This document shows, piece by piece, positions 1-12,400 of a DNA stretch of 64,000 bases. The first letter of the stretch is position 1, and each line of letters starts with the position of its first letter. A model generated the notes under the pieces. The model was not told the origin of the DNA. It made no database searches and worked only from the letters and a program-made list of their open reading frames with translations. Origin of the DNA: Haemonchus contortus (Eukaryota; Nematoda; Chromadorea; Rhabditida; Trichostrongylidae); the NCBI GenBank assembly GCA_000469685.2, contig LS997562.1, positions 5,830,015 through 5,894,014 on the forward strand. The letters are read 5' to 3'. The position numbers and the translations under genes are program-made.

Positions 1-982
1 TCACTTCTTGCTATTCGATTGCGACCGCTACCCAGCAGAGTTTGCGATTAAGTGAAAGATCACGGTTTCTAATTGCTTTGATATCATCCTTAGCAAAATT
101 ATCCGACCGCTAATAAGGTTAGATCCACATTTAATGATGTATCCATAGAGAAAAGGAGGTACATCTTTGAAGGCATTTGATAGTCTATACTCTCGCTCAG
201 GGAAACAGCGAGATGACTTAGAAAAAAGGGGGAAGAATTTCATTAACTCGATGTTTTTCGGGGGCAAAGTCCCTTTGCCCCAAGAAGGAAGAGAGCCCGG
301 CGTCATCTGTGAACACTTATGGAGGGTGTCGGGACCGGACTCCGAGCACAGAGGGCGGGGCGTGCGCGATAGGCGTTTTGGGCCGCAAATTCATAACCCC
401 TGTCTCCGTGGACCGAGAGCGTTCAAACTTGGTAGGAATACGAGGGGCAGGAAGGGTATCTTTGCGGTGAGAAATTTCAAAATGAACCTAGAGCGACTTG
501 GAAGGAAAACAGGAGGCAGGATAGGCACACTTATGATATTTTGCAGGGCCAAACTCCGCCCCAAAGGGCGGAGCGTGATAGATACTATTCGTTCAAGCCC
601 AGACCGCTGAAACTTGAAGGCACAAGGAGGAGGCTGGGAACATTGATAGTAGCTAACATAGTAGCCTCAGCCGCGATGAAGTCTCTGAACACTTTTTTTT
701 TCTCTGAATAATCGCCTTTGTTAAACGATGTTATATTCGGAAACAGCGAAGATGGCTTACAGAAAAAAATCGCTCCCAATTCGGAGCTAATACTGAGGGT
801 ATAGAGCTTTCAAAGAAAAAGGAGAATCCGAAGTGTTATTTACGCATTGCAAATTTCTCACAGGAAGGAGGAGCGCCCGGCATAGCCGGGCGAACCCATG
901 AGAAGGAGTGAAGCCTGGCGTTAGCCGAGCGGCCCGACTGGTATATTTATAAGTCGATATCTTGAAAAGCATAGAGGATCAC

Positions 983-1300
983 GATCTTTGGCATTGATCA
1001 ATCGCATCTTAGGGATGCGCCCCGCATTCGACTTCCATTCAGAATCGTAGTGACCTTTTGAATTTGACCCACACAAGTGCTTGCAGTGGTGGCAGCCTAT
1101 GCAAAAGTCAGTGCTTTTGTATTCCCAGATGAGTCTGGTACCATTTCTGCAATCCTGATGGGATAGAAACCTTGGCTGGCTGGGGCGGGTAGTGATACGG
1201 TATTTGATCCGCGGACCAGGGTGGGGGGGGGGGGGGAGGATGAAAGGACGCCACTGGTCGCTAGATCAGCCCCCTTCCCCGCCCTGATGCGATAACTTAC
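983..1300 (-). repeat. SINE-like dispersed repeat copy
   Basis: Read on the minus strand, this copy ends in a tail (about 991-1055) shared with the copies at 21361-21427, 29540-29592 and 57864-57930. The shared core is a TTCTGAATGG block, then a GCATCCC block, then GATTGATCAA. The body also shares an AAAAGCACTGAC block with the 57.9-kb copy. A B-box-like GCGGATCAAATACC lies near the head. A run of 14 G at 1223-1236 sits inside and may be unreliable in length. Confidence 0.5.
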
Positions 1301-1467
1301 AGGCTGACATTGTTAAAAATGATGTAACCAAAGTTTTTTTGTTTTTTGTTTATCTTGATTGACCAAAGTGTTTGCTTTAGTCAAATTTAGAAAAAAAGAA
1401 TTAGTTGACTATTTCCAGCACAAAACTAACACATAGACCTGTAGGGAAAGGACTACAGATGGTCAAC

Positions 1468-1698
1468 TGGCTGCTTTCATAGTCCGCCGGCGTGCGTGCC
1501 GGCGGAGGCAGTGCTAGCGGGGAGGAGGGAGGCAGACAGATAGGCAAACAGTCCACGCCCCTTTGAGGGGTTGAAAACAAACAACCTTCGAAGGGGCGTG
1601 GACTGTTTGCCTTACACTGTCTGCCTCCCTCCTCCCCCCTAGCACTGCCTCCGCGGCCGCCGGCACGCCGGCATGCCGGCGGACTATGAAAGCAGCCA
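1468..1698. repeat. 231-base foldback (MITE-like inverted repeat)
   Basis: The two halves are reverse complements over nearly their whole length. TGGCTGCTTTCATAGTCCGC begins the left arm, and its complement ends the right arm. The arms include a GC-rich GCCGGC block, a GGAGGAGGGAGGCAGACAG block and a GTCCACGCCCC block, separated by a short A-rich loop near 1570-1582. No protein is encoded. Such a perfect hairpin is typical of foldback or MITE elements, but the family is not identified. Confidence 0.8.
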
Positions 1699-3286
1699 CT
1701 GCCCTAGAATGTGCCATATCTCCGTCTCTCATTCAGTATAGTTTAGCTGGGACAACCCTTAAATTGGGCAAGTCGAAATTCTCAAAAAACCCGCCGTTAC
1801 CGCGGTTCGATATCGGAATAATCTTGAAGCGAGTGTGGATCATAATTTATGTTTTCAACTGCCAACAAGTGAGATAACCGGTACCAGGCAGTCGGTAAAT
1901 GTATATTGATCTGATAGGGCAACGATAACCGTATCGGTAGCACAGGTAAAGACAAAAAGTAATAATTAACTTCAAAAACAGCTGATCGACTATGGCCAAT
2001 TTCCCGTAAATCTTTTTTATTGTTTCTGGACAAAATGCTTCCAACAGCGCCAGCTTTTGGGTCGGTCCGTAGTTCGAGACAAGAAACGGTGCACAGCCTA
2101 TCAACCAGGGCCACCGGCAAGCAGGATATGAGAAGGGTCCAGTAAAGAAACTTTCGTACTCATATACATTTTAGTAAGAGCATTCGGGCCCTAGCGGCTT
2201 GACTTTTCTCCTTATTTCCGTCTTCTTTAGAGATACATTCGATGCTAAGGCTTGGCTTTGCAAACAACTTAGTGATAAGGGGCTCAGACAGCAGGAGCGC
2301 CGCCATGTGGCGTTATCGTGGCAAAAAAGTCCTGCGAATGGCCTAAAACCAGGAAATGGCGCCTCTATGGCAACGATTGTCTCCAAGCGAATGCTCAAGA
2401 AAAACCGCTAATATCTCTGCATATGATTTTCTACACGGGACGGTCCAGAGCGCGCTGCCGCTCGAATTTGAAGAAAAGCCGCGCCCAAACATTTGCGCGG
2501 AAGAATAAGACTGATAGTGGCTCCGGTCGCGTGGTAGTACCGCTCGCCGCACGCGAAAAATTCGCGCCCTGACCTAACGACACCCTTCCTTGGATGTCGG
2601 AAAGACTCATTTTCACAATCTTCTTGTACATGCGCTAGTTTTACCAGCAGAAGCGAAGATTTCTTTTCGTCTCTTCCTGGCTGCTTATTTCGTTTCGCTT
2701 CTTCTTGGCTGCTTCTTCTGAATTTCTCCCTTGCTGAGCCTACTAGCACCTTTTAGGGTTTTGATTTCTGGCTTTCAAGCACGTACGTAGCATCCACAAA
2801 GTACGCCCTTACTACTTTCGCTTTTCACCGAATTTAGGCCAACCAAAGGCACACTAGAAAGTTGTGTTAACAAACGAGCATTTTCCGTAATTCTGAATTT
2901 TGATAACCATTTTTTATTAAATTAATCGTTATAATAGTCACGTCGACCCTTTGCATCCACTGTAATCGTAACATGATAAGAGCAATGGGTAGTCTTATTT
3001 TTGTTATGAAAAACTTTCATTGGTTTCTTATCAGTGAACGCAGTTCAGCAGTTTAGTTTGATCCCCCGGTCTTTGAGAGGTCTGGGGTCCAAATAGTGGC
3101 AAACCTCGTGACTATTGGGAGATGTGCCAGCACTGAAGAATCTGCTCTGAAGAAAGAAGAACGCACAGTTCACCTGCTCATCCGAAAAGCAGAAGTTTAG
3201 GTTGGGAAAAGTTCATTGGTAGTGAAGAAAGCGAGAGAATACGATGATCTCGAGAAAAATATGGCTGCGCAAAAGTAGGGAAAATA

Positions 3287-3347
3287 GAAGTTGAACGGGA
3301 TTTCCATGACGGAAATGGAAGTTGAACGGGATTTCCATGACGGAAAT
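3287..3347. repeat. 31-base direct duplication
   Basis: Two adjacent copies of a 31-base unit beginning GAAGTTGAACGGGATTTCC, differing only at the last base. Confidence 0.85.
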
Positions 3348-3862
3348 AACATGGAAGGGTTATACGGACGAGATTTCAGTCATTGTAATTGCACGAGGTA
3401 TACGAAGGGACCTCGAATTCATCCTGTAGGGAATTCTCGAAAACCATTTTTTCGTGAAGGTAACGGAGGTCTGCAAATGAGCTTTGTAAGGCTGGCGGAG
3501 TCACCTGCTCCGAAGCCTGAAGGAATCTTAACAATTTGTGACTACCCCACCAAAATCTGCGGAGCCACTTGAAATAAACCCGGAGGACACGCACGTAATA
3601 CGTCAGAGGGTCATTCACTGCAGATTGGCAAGTTCTGCGAAATCACTGATCAGTCGATGGTATTAAAAGACCAAGAAATTTGTAAAATTTTGTAGAACTA
3701 AAAATTGAAATTTATAAAATTTTGTAGAAAAAAAGGTCTGTAAATCAGGTTCTTGGTAGTCCTCGAAGAAGTCGATTCCGCTGAAACGTCAAGCTGGTAA
3801 AGCTTATTTACTGGCCTCACGAAACTTCCAGTAACAACTCAGCGACAGAAAACAGAGTTCTT

Positions 3863-4140
3863 GCTTGATTGATCCTATTCCGGGATGCGCCTGGCGGGCA
3901 ACCTTCATTCAGAATTCTAGCGAAGTTTGAATGCTTAGTCAGCTGACATAACGACTAGTGGGGACAAAACAATGTACAAGATACTTCGCTGATCATTCCA
4001 AATTCGTCCACATCAATCGACCTACGCTGGAGTGATTGGAAGGTTTGGCTGCTCAGAACCCGAGATTTGATTCCCTGACTATAAGTGTGCCGGCATGCCA
4101 CTTCACTCTGTCCACCTCCATCAACTTGTACCACACGCGG
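3863..4140 (-). repeat. SINE-like dispersed repeat copy, diverged
   Basis: The left end carries the family tail in reverse (GATTGATCC, then GGGATGCGCC, then TTCATTCAGAATTC). On the minus strand a B-box-like AGGGAATCAAATCTCGGG lies near the head at about 4063-4080. The body is poorly conserved relative to the other copies, so the outer limit is approximate. Confidence 0.35.
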
Positions 4141-4170
4141 ACAAATGCTAGGATTTGGAATGAACGTGAA

Positions 4171-4255
4171 TTTAATTAATTTAAATTAAAATTTAAATTA
4201 AATAATAATGATTTAAATTAATTAAATTTAAATTAAATTTAAATAATTTAAATTT
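4171..4255. repeat. AT-only low-complexity tract
   Basis: About 85 bases built almost only of AATTTAAAT-type words, with a single G. It is largely self-complementary and could extrude a cruciform. Confidence 0.9.
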
Positions 4256-5137
4256 GTTGTCCGTATTACTTGCCAATGAAGTGTGCGGACGCGAAGCGGT
4301 CAGGTTGCTGAGCTTGGCGCGAGACTAAACTTGTGAAGACATGTATTTACCAGACTTGTGACCGGGTTTAATACTAACTTGTCATTACTTGAAAGGATCA
4401 TCGTTGTCTGATCTGATCGTTTTTTGTCGCGCTACGCCCCTAATCAATAACGTATGAGGAGGCATAGCCCGTCATCAACCGAAATCAGACCTCCTGCGCT
4501 AACACTATCTAAAAGGAAATTACCAAATAAAGATGGGCTCCGTAAGGACGGCGCCATGAGTAAATGGGTTATAGCGGTTGTGGTGTGATTCGTGCACTTT
4601 TTATCACTCTTTTTAAAAGGAAGTAGAATCAGTCGATAAAAATGTCCGCTTTTGACTCATTTCGCCAATAAAATTTACGGAAAAGGAAATTGCCATTAAT
4701 GTCGTGAGATCTATGAATTTATGAATGGATCTTTGACGATCGATCGATAAAACTATTCCGATAATTGCTCACTAACCGTCGGCAGCCAATAAATTGCAAA
4801 CAATGAATACATCCAACTGGATCATAGGGTTCCTCTTCAAAGCAAATAGTACATTGGCCAAAGGCGTCACTTCTGAAACGTCATAAAGCAATCACTGGGT
4901 GGTCTTTTTTCAGAAAAAGAACTTTTTCAATTATTCAAATATTTACAGCTAAGCCTTAGTCAGATCTGTTTGTGCACAATGGCGTAATAGGACTGATAAG
5001 GACCACGTCAAAACCACACCTTATCATTGATTCATAGTGTGTGCGATTTGTCGATATTGAAGTGTCTTCATAATCCGATGCCACTGAAATATTAATAAAT
5101 ATTGCTATGACAAAAAAACGTCGAAAAGTAAACAATC

Positions 5138-5350
5138 AAGTAGCCTCTTGGGGATGCGCCATACATCCGACAACCGATGACTTTTATTGGGGTATTTGAA
5201 TGGGTACCGGTCCTGTACATTATATTTTATTGGACCAGCTGACCTTGGATGACAACATTTTCCTCAAAACACTCAGAAAGCTACTCTGATGATTATGGTC
5301 AGTGCCTCATGGAGTGTACGAGCGGGAAGTGAACCTTCCAATTGTAAGTT
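5138..5350 (-). repeat. SINE-like dispersed repeat copy, diverged
   Basis: The family tail word GGGATGCGCCATACATCC lies at the left end. On the minus strand a B-box-like GGTTCACTTCCCG lies near 5322-5336. The limits are approximate. Confidence 0.35.
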
Positions 5351-5421
5351 CAGCGCTAAGTTGATCTTTCAGAGGTTCCAGGGACTCCTGTTGGCTTTCC
5401 TAGTGGCGCAACTTAAAGCAT

Positions 5422-5460
5422 AATAAATAAATAAATAAATAAACAAATAAATAAATAAAT
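5422..5460. repeat. (AAAT)n microsatellite
   Basis: About ten AAAT units with one interruption. Similar tracts occur at 20049-20084 and 27265-27297. Confidence 0.95.
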
Positions 5461-6540
5461 GGTTCTGCGAATAGATAAAAATGAATCACAGATAATCACA
5501 CTTTTAGAATTACAATATTTATTCAAAACTGATAAGGTCGCAACGTCATAGTGCGATAATGAATGATAATGAATGATGAAGCCAGTCGATACTTTGTGAA
5601 TGGTAGGAAATGAAAGAGCGCAATGAATAAATAGTGAGGATGGGATATGGTCTTATGTGTGATTCTAGCAGAATTTATTCTCCTGTAAACTGGTTGCCGC
5701 GCCTCTAGCTCCTACGCCCGCTTGGGAGGAAGCATAACAGGAACTAATGAAGGGGAAATGAAAATGCCTAGGATGGTCTACACTGAGAGCGAAAGAAAAG
5801 AACAAAAAGTATGAAAACAGGGAACACGACCGACCTAGTGCTTTCAAAAAGTTCCGAGGATGACTAATCGTAAGGGGTACTGGGGAGCGGTCGATAAGAT
5901 AGACCACGGTTGGCGATCACTGTTTCATTAGAGTAATTCCAAGTGATAGTGACTCATAGGCTGTCCTTCGATGTGTTGTAAGCAGTAATCAATATTAGTG
6001 TAGTGGCATCGAACTTCTAAATGGAGCAAGTCGTCTTCCGAACTTATCCATGACTATTTTGAATCTTGCACGGTCAGCCTGTTGAGCCGCTTCAGTTAGA
6101 TCGTACCATATTCGGGACGGCTGTCATTCACACCCCTTAGCATCCCAATGGAAAACGTAAATTTAAAGATCAGTCAGATAAGGTACGAGATCGTGGTTGC
6201 GCCGTGATTTTTACGGAGGATTACGGTCATTGCAGTTTGATGCTCCGAGACCACTGACGAAGATTCGTTGCGTGCGTGCGTGCTGACCTGGGAGAAGGCT
6301 CTTTCCCCGTGTATAAACAATGCATGTACTCACTAAAGGATTTTACGTATGCTCGGGTGATTTTCGACAAAACGGCTTTCTTCTCGTGCAGTTGCAAAGA
6401 AAAATGGGGAAAAATTCCTCCTAAAAGTTTATTTTCTTCCTACTTCGCCACGACGCACGTCGTTATGCAGCGATCATGGCCCATCAGAAGATAATGGAAC
6501 TTCATAGGAAAACACTGCCTCATACAGCCTACTCAGTTGG

Positions 6541-6808
6541 ATCCTGACCCTCATCAACATCTATCTAAAGCACAATCTGGAAGCCACAAAAAATGATCGA
6601 TGAACCGGGATCAACTGCTTTTCACAATGGCAGGCAGTTTTGGATGAACCTAATCGAAAAGATGCCCGAGAAATGGGCTTATGACTCAGCAACCAATAAA
6701 AATAATCATATCGATCGAAGCCGTAATTGAATGTGGGAATAACCATCTGGTAAAACATTTCCAAAGTGTTCCACGGCTTTCAAAGTTTTTGACCAACCCA
6801 CTGTATAA
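6541..6808 (+). mobile_element. Decayed mariner 3' end
   Basis: A plus-strand frame reads FWMNLIEKMPEKWA around 6640-6680, which resembles the last block of mariner transposases (a lysine/leucine-PE-RW motif near the C-terminus). About 120 bases further on is a terminal-inverted-repeat-like end reading GACCAACCCACTGTA and followed by TA. No matching left end was found, and upstream frames are interrupted by stops. This is probably a truncated, inactive copy. Confidence 0.35.
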
Positions 6809-7388
6809 CTAATCTTACTGTCAATGCAAAAAAAAGGATCATAAATCACTCTGTAATCAGTACAGTAGAGAGACAGGAAAACTCTTAAAAAATATTCACG
6901 TACACTCAGAAATCGAAAATTACCCCACTACTCCTTCCTTAAATCCTGGACCTGCTTTTCGATCAGCTTGGAGTGAATAGGCCAAAACGGAGCTGGGCAG
7001 AGTGGTTTTCCATCATACATATTGAGCAAACTATGGGAGTCTCCTTTCCACCTGGGGTTCCGCCCAAGCGTTCCTAGACAGCAAAGGGTCCGCTAAATGG
7101 AATACTGATTACGTGGGAGGCTGTGAATACGATTTTATACATGGCAAGTCAATTTATGGGCATTACATACGCATCAAACGATCCCGCGCCTCAGATTGAT
7201 AGCTGGATGCGTGGCGCATCCCAAAATGCTTCACGGACGGCGCGATTTGACATCCTTGCTCGTTGAACGTCAACAACAACATCATCTTTTCAATTTTTTT
7301 CGGTCCCTATCACTGCACTGCACTTTACCAATCTTACAAGTGCAGCCGTTACGAAACAAGGATGGATTTTTATATTTTTTTTTATAAA

Positions 7389-8064
7389 CTAGGTGGAAAT
7401 GAGATAGGAAGAGGCACAGGCATCCATAGTTGTAAATAATGAGATGTTCAACTTTTTAATATTACCTTCTTCAGCTTCTTGAGCTATTTCTAAAGCTCTT
7501 ATACGTAACTCGACCAATTGCCGTAGAAGCCGGATTTGAGCTGTGCTGGAATCGAGTCGATCCAGAAGTTCAGCGAAATTCCTATGATTTTCTTCCAATC
7601 GTTCAGGGTTCAAATCAGGTGTGTCCGACCTCTCTTAAAAATCGATTGATTCAATTTTTTTAAAGAAAAATCGCCGTTTCAAGCACCTCATAAAAGCTGG
7701 GATGAGTTTCTCCTCAAGTTGTTCGGGACACTACGGCTTTTTGTGAATGTGATGTACAGAAAATATTTTGCAAGTACATACCTTCACATACAAACTATTT
7801 GGTATCAAACAGTAAACAAGACAATAAACAATACACAAAACAGTGACTTGAGCAAGAAAACTGCCGCCTTATACCAAACCTTGTAAAAATTTGGTTTCGC
7901 TCGAGAGAAAAATGAGAAATTGTTAATGACGGACCGATGATGTGCATATCAGCAATCAATCAATAACAAGATCAGCAGCGATTATCGATCAATACTAGAA
8001 CAAGCGGAAAAGAACAAAGGTGATAAGCCTTCGGTTACTCACCGTCGGTTGAGACCTGCGACAT
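7389..8064 (-). CDS. Small coiled-coil protein, unknown family (two-exon model)
   Basis: Exon 1 (8064-8043) encodes MSQVSTD plus one base and ends in a perfect GTGAGT donor. Exon 2 begins at 7633 behind a TTTTTAAG acceptor, and the phase closes (one base plus two). It encodes an acidic, leucine-rich helix containing NFAELLDRLDSSTAQIRLL and ELRIRALEIAQEAEEG, likely an amphipathic coiled coil. If exon 2 is read through, the stop is at 7389 and the protein is about 88 residues. A possible donor (G|GTAATA after 7466) would instead splice onward to an exon not located. The gene lies head-to-head with ZW10, 1.4 kb away, so the space between may hold both promoters. The small coiled-coil size recalls subunits of multi-protein assemblies, but no family is recognised. 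Confidence 0.5.
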
Positions 8065-9457
8065 CACGCCTTACTGTGTGTGAGGGAGCGTGTATCACCC
8101 ACGTTCCAGCTGAGCGCTTGTCGTTTATGACATGAACTTTAAGCCACGCCCAACGAAATGTAGCACCATGGAAGTGGCTCCTTTTGTGGGTTTGATAAAC
8201 AATAACACAACGGTACTTATGAAACTTTAGAAGGAGAGGGGGTGCTTTATCGGTTACGTCCACCGAAAGTTGTTGTCAAGGAGACCGAGGGCTGGATCCG
8301 CCCTGCCGTTGTGGAGCGAACTCATGTGGGTAGAGTCGTTGTAGCAGAGGCTATCCTTCGTGATATGGTGGGTGTGACGTTAAGTCAACTTTGTTGCCAC
8401 ACTTCTTTTGCCAGCACCTTTCTACCACACTGACTCTACCACTTTATGACTTAACGCCTCCTTGCTGAATGCTTTCAACACTTTTTTCTGGAGAAATAGC
8501 CGTTGCTGAATACGAGGGAGATTCGGTGAAACGAAAAGTGCACATTCCTGGCAATGCCACCATAATAATTAAAGAAAAAAACCACTAGTTTGATGTATTT
8601 CTCATACATCATGTGGAGTGGGTTTGGACAGGCAACTCAGAAATGATCATCGAATTACTGGTCCTCTAAGGTACGTGGTCCCTTCACCGATAGGGAATTC
8701 TGGAGTAGGTGGTAAGAAATACATACGTCAGTCCTACCCTACCCCAATCATAACGATGGACTCTATATGGCCGGCAGATACCGCGCTCTAATCGAACTTC
8801 ATGGCTCTTCTCAGGATTGTGGCGCGAAATTTGAGTGGCCGCAATTTTTTCCCGGATTTACCATAAATTTTACATTCTCTGTAAGTGTTTGGTTTTTTTT
8901 TCAGGTTTCTGCTCTCAGTTCGAGTTGCAGTTATGTCAAACGCCCTTGTTTTCTTTGATATTTCCGTAGCAGTCTTGCAGACTCTGCAGCGGCCTCAAAC
9001 GATTCTGCATTTTCTCATTCAAGTTTTTCATTATTTCCCGGACCGTTATCGGCCTACCGTAAATAAAGTACCAAGAAATGGTGGAGAGTGCATTTCTTCT
9101 GTATTGAATAAGATTTTACCGGGTAATGGGTTGGAAAGGTCTTGGTAAATGCCTTTTCTTCTTTCCAGAAAAGAGTAAAGAGTATGTTTATGGTGCTTTC
9201 TCTGTAATACTTGTTAGCTCCTATAAAGATTATCCTCTGTGATCGAATAATCATTCCGCTTGAGATTATTGACCTCCGATCACGGCTTTAAACTAAGATA
9301 TGGAGAATCTTCGTTGAATTTTATTCTTCAAAACGCTTTCGGTTCGCTTTACCTTATCTCGGATTCTATCACGAACTCGCATCTCCCTTTCCCTCGCTCA
9401 TTTTTTCGTCGATTACCAGTCGTCTTTTGTGCATACTTCTGTTTCACATTTTTCAGG
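8065..9457. other. Divergent intergenic region upstream of ZW10
   Basis: This is the space between the minus-strand coiled-coil gene and ZW10. It is T-rich near its right end and contains TTTTTTTTCAG and TTTTTCAG acceptor-like words at about 8894-8904 and 9450-9456. The latter immediately precedes the ZW10 start. No exon was supported here. Confidence 0.4.
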
Positions 9458-12400
9458 ATGCTCAGTGAGTTGGAAGAACTCGAAAGGGAAATAGATTGCG
9501 GTCAGTTACACAAGGACCATTGAATACGTTCAAGTTGACATCTTTCACCAATAATTCAGACCTTGAGAAGATTGCGAAAGGGCTGCAGGAACGATATGTG
9601 GAGTTTCAACCACTACTGAAAGTTGCCGAAGAAGATCTTGTCATGAAATTGGAAGATTTGTCAAACACCGTCAATGAAAAGCTACATCTTGCGGACAGTT
9701 TTCTACGCGAAAACAGTATGGATTCTTCTGGAGAACAGGTTTGTTCAACTGCGTGTGAGAATTTATGGTTTTCGAGTGAAGGAATGAAGAATCTGAAGTT
9801 GCTAATGAAGAACGTAGACAATTAATGAAAGGTTAATAGTATTTATGAGCAAGGTCTCACTGGAAAAATGGGACGAGGTTGCATTACATACTCACAAGCA
9901 CTCAAACTCATCTAAATTGCGTAGGTATTAGTGAGTATGCGTGCAAACCATGTCATTTACCTGGCTTGGCAAATTTGTGGTGGCAATTGGAGGTGTTCTG
10001 TGCTGTCCTCGTTTTGTGAATATTTTGTTCAATCTTGAAGTGCGTGACCGTAGGCTCTTCGTCATCGACTCTCTGGATCCGTGATGGAGGAGTTAAGGAG
10101 TCCCAGTACACTTTTTGTGAGTTGGGTAATCGAGTTGTGTGCAGTAACGAAAAGAGGGAGCGGGTACCCAAGCTCTATAGCGAATTTCCACAGTGTTCAG
10201 GATGCGATCTAGTTACGCAGATAAACTTAGCATGGGCTATCTCTCGATTTTCTCCAAAAACCTTAAATCGGGGATTGTCCGTTTCTGTGTTTCCCACATC
10301 GTTCAGTTACTCTTCGTTATTCCTGATTTCAGAAATCGCGGCTTACTCTGACCGCACAAGACCGTGCCCTCCGCAAGAAGCTAGCGGACTTATCGGAATG
10401 CCGTCAATTGCTCGATAAATTTCAAAACATCGAGGCACTTCTGATTGCGTGTCGTTCTAATTCACTCAGTAAAATCCATGAAGCCACTAATCTGCTTGAA
10501 TGCGAGTCGCTTCTCAACGAAATAACACAGGTAATGTTGCAACCATACCTTCGCTTCTAATGAACTGAACATGGATTTTGTGTTAGTTTCATAGTTTTCT
10601 AAATGTTATTTCGTCAGGACGATGGATGGCCCATTTTAACGGGTCGTTGTCGCGATATGCTACGCGATGAAATTTCGTTTATGATGAAGTCACTTGTGTG
10701 TACATTAACGTGCAGCTTTGATGAATTTGTTTCCTATCCGTCAACCGAGGTGAAGGGTACTGTTCATATGCATATTCGGAACAGTGATTCGAAAGAAACC
10801 TCTGAGGTAGGTTGTTCTTATCTATCTTTATCACCTATCATTGTTCAGTGATATTCCTTCTAATCAGCAAAATTTCAAGAATCTCTTGGCTTCCTAAATT
10901 TTCGGGTTGCCATGCAAAAAATTTCGAATAAGTTTAAGAAAAGCCTGGTAAAGTTCACAACATGTGTAGGTAATACAACTTTGTGTCATTTTGCATAGTC
11001 TGCTTCTATTTTTATTGGGATGGAGGACTTTCTTTCTGGTATCTAGCCTGAGGTTTTCCATTGGTTATCACTCTTGAAGATTATTGAGTGATTAGTTTTC
11101 TTCAGCTCCAACAGCCTTTTGAGAAATTATAATAAATTTCAGGTTCTCGCTGCACTAAGCCTTGTAGGTGAACTCGACAGGCGAATGAAGAAATGGGCTT
11201 CGTACATTGTGAAGAACTTTATTCAACCTATTATCGATAGTGAGAATGGTGTGGATCCGTACGAAAGATTCTCTGTTTCGGTAGGTGAACTGTCTTTGAG
11301 ATTAAGAGCTTCAGTGACTTCACCTTGTCTTAGCAAATGTAACGAAGTTGAAGGGATACATTCCAGTCTAAGTCTTTATTCGAAAAGTGGTGATAATGCG
11401 AATTTTGTATGGTTAAATGCTCATTAAGTAGGCTCTTGCAAGTTTTTGCTGAGGCAATCAACTCAATGCATCTCTTCATGCACAACTTTTCAGAATAATA
11501 CTGCGGAATTCACCGCCAGCTCCAAAGTCAGACCAACTGTTCGTGGTATCTCTTTGGAGGGAATCGTTGGGTGAGTTGCGCTTTATGGAGTTCAGGCTAT
11601 GGTCTTGGGCGCAACTGGACACTGTGTAGAAGTAAAATCGATGTTATGTCATGAATTTTTTATGCAACGTCTGTATGGAGGACCATTTTATCTGCTCTTT
11701 AGTTCCGGGCTCTTTCAATTGAAAAATTATCTCGCTCACAATTTTATTTTGCATGCCTAGCGCTGCCATGGGAAAACCAGGATCGGTGAATCCGTGGATT
11801 TCGGAGCAACCTATTAGGCTTGTGGGCTATCTAACCGTTTCATTTACATTAGCAAATAAGAAGTAAGGTGTGCACTATGAGTTAAACTTAAAATTCTTCC
11901 GTTTTGTTTAACAGTGTTCCGAGGAGATTGAATTGATAGCTGCCCGGATTCTCATTTTTAGTGGATTGAAACGTTTCTTCACCCATTTGGCATCGGCTAT
12001 TGATGGAATCGTACTTAACAATCGACCATTGTCGTTGTGTCTCGGAGGATTCTTACAAGAAGATCTCATGACAATTTTCCTGAAGGTACGCGTTTTTGCT
12101 TTCCCATATTCGCTGCTAATTCTGATTGGCAAAGGACACTACCAGAAGTAACCAAGATTTTCCAGGCAGTTCTTCGTACTTATAAGATTAGAGATTTTTC
12201 AAAATATTCTTTCGATGGTGCGGTCAGACAACTATCTGCTCACAATTTCTTTGGAAAGCCTTTTCTAATGAAATATTGTCCTTATGCAGCAATGTGTCGC
12301 CGCCTCGATACCAGTGCCAGATTCAGATGGATCAAAGCTGAAACACGCCATGGAAATCGCCGAACAATTCAGAAAGGATATGATTGTCAGTTTCCACTAT

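Larger units (their letters stand above)
1..7388. other. Repeat-rich intergenic DNA, no supported gene
   Basis: No exon chain with matching splice phases was found in this stretch. It holds the foldback at 1468-1698, SINE-like copies near 983-1300, 3863-4140 and 5138-5350, simple repeats, a 31-base duplication and a decayed mariner 3' end near 6.5-6.8 kb. An open frame at 167-610 on the plus strand is the longest, but it lacks recognisable domains and sits in low-complexity, purine-rich sequence. Confidence 0.5.

Noticed and set aside
167..610. 147-codon plus-strand frame
   Set aside because: Arg/Gly-rich translation of purine-rich sequence, no motif, no matching splice signals.
1223..1236. 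Run of 14 G as a functional G-quadruplex
   Set aside because: A single homopolymer whose length is likely unreliable; nothing else nearby supports a role.
12167..12289. Open segment as an extra ZW10 exon (AVLRTYKIRDFSKYSF)
   Set aside because: Joining 12085 directly to 12290 gives the family-conserved LKQCVAASIP; the segment would interrupt it.
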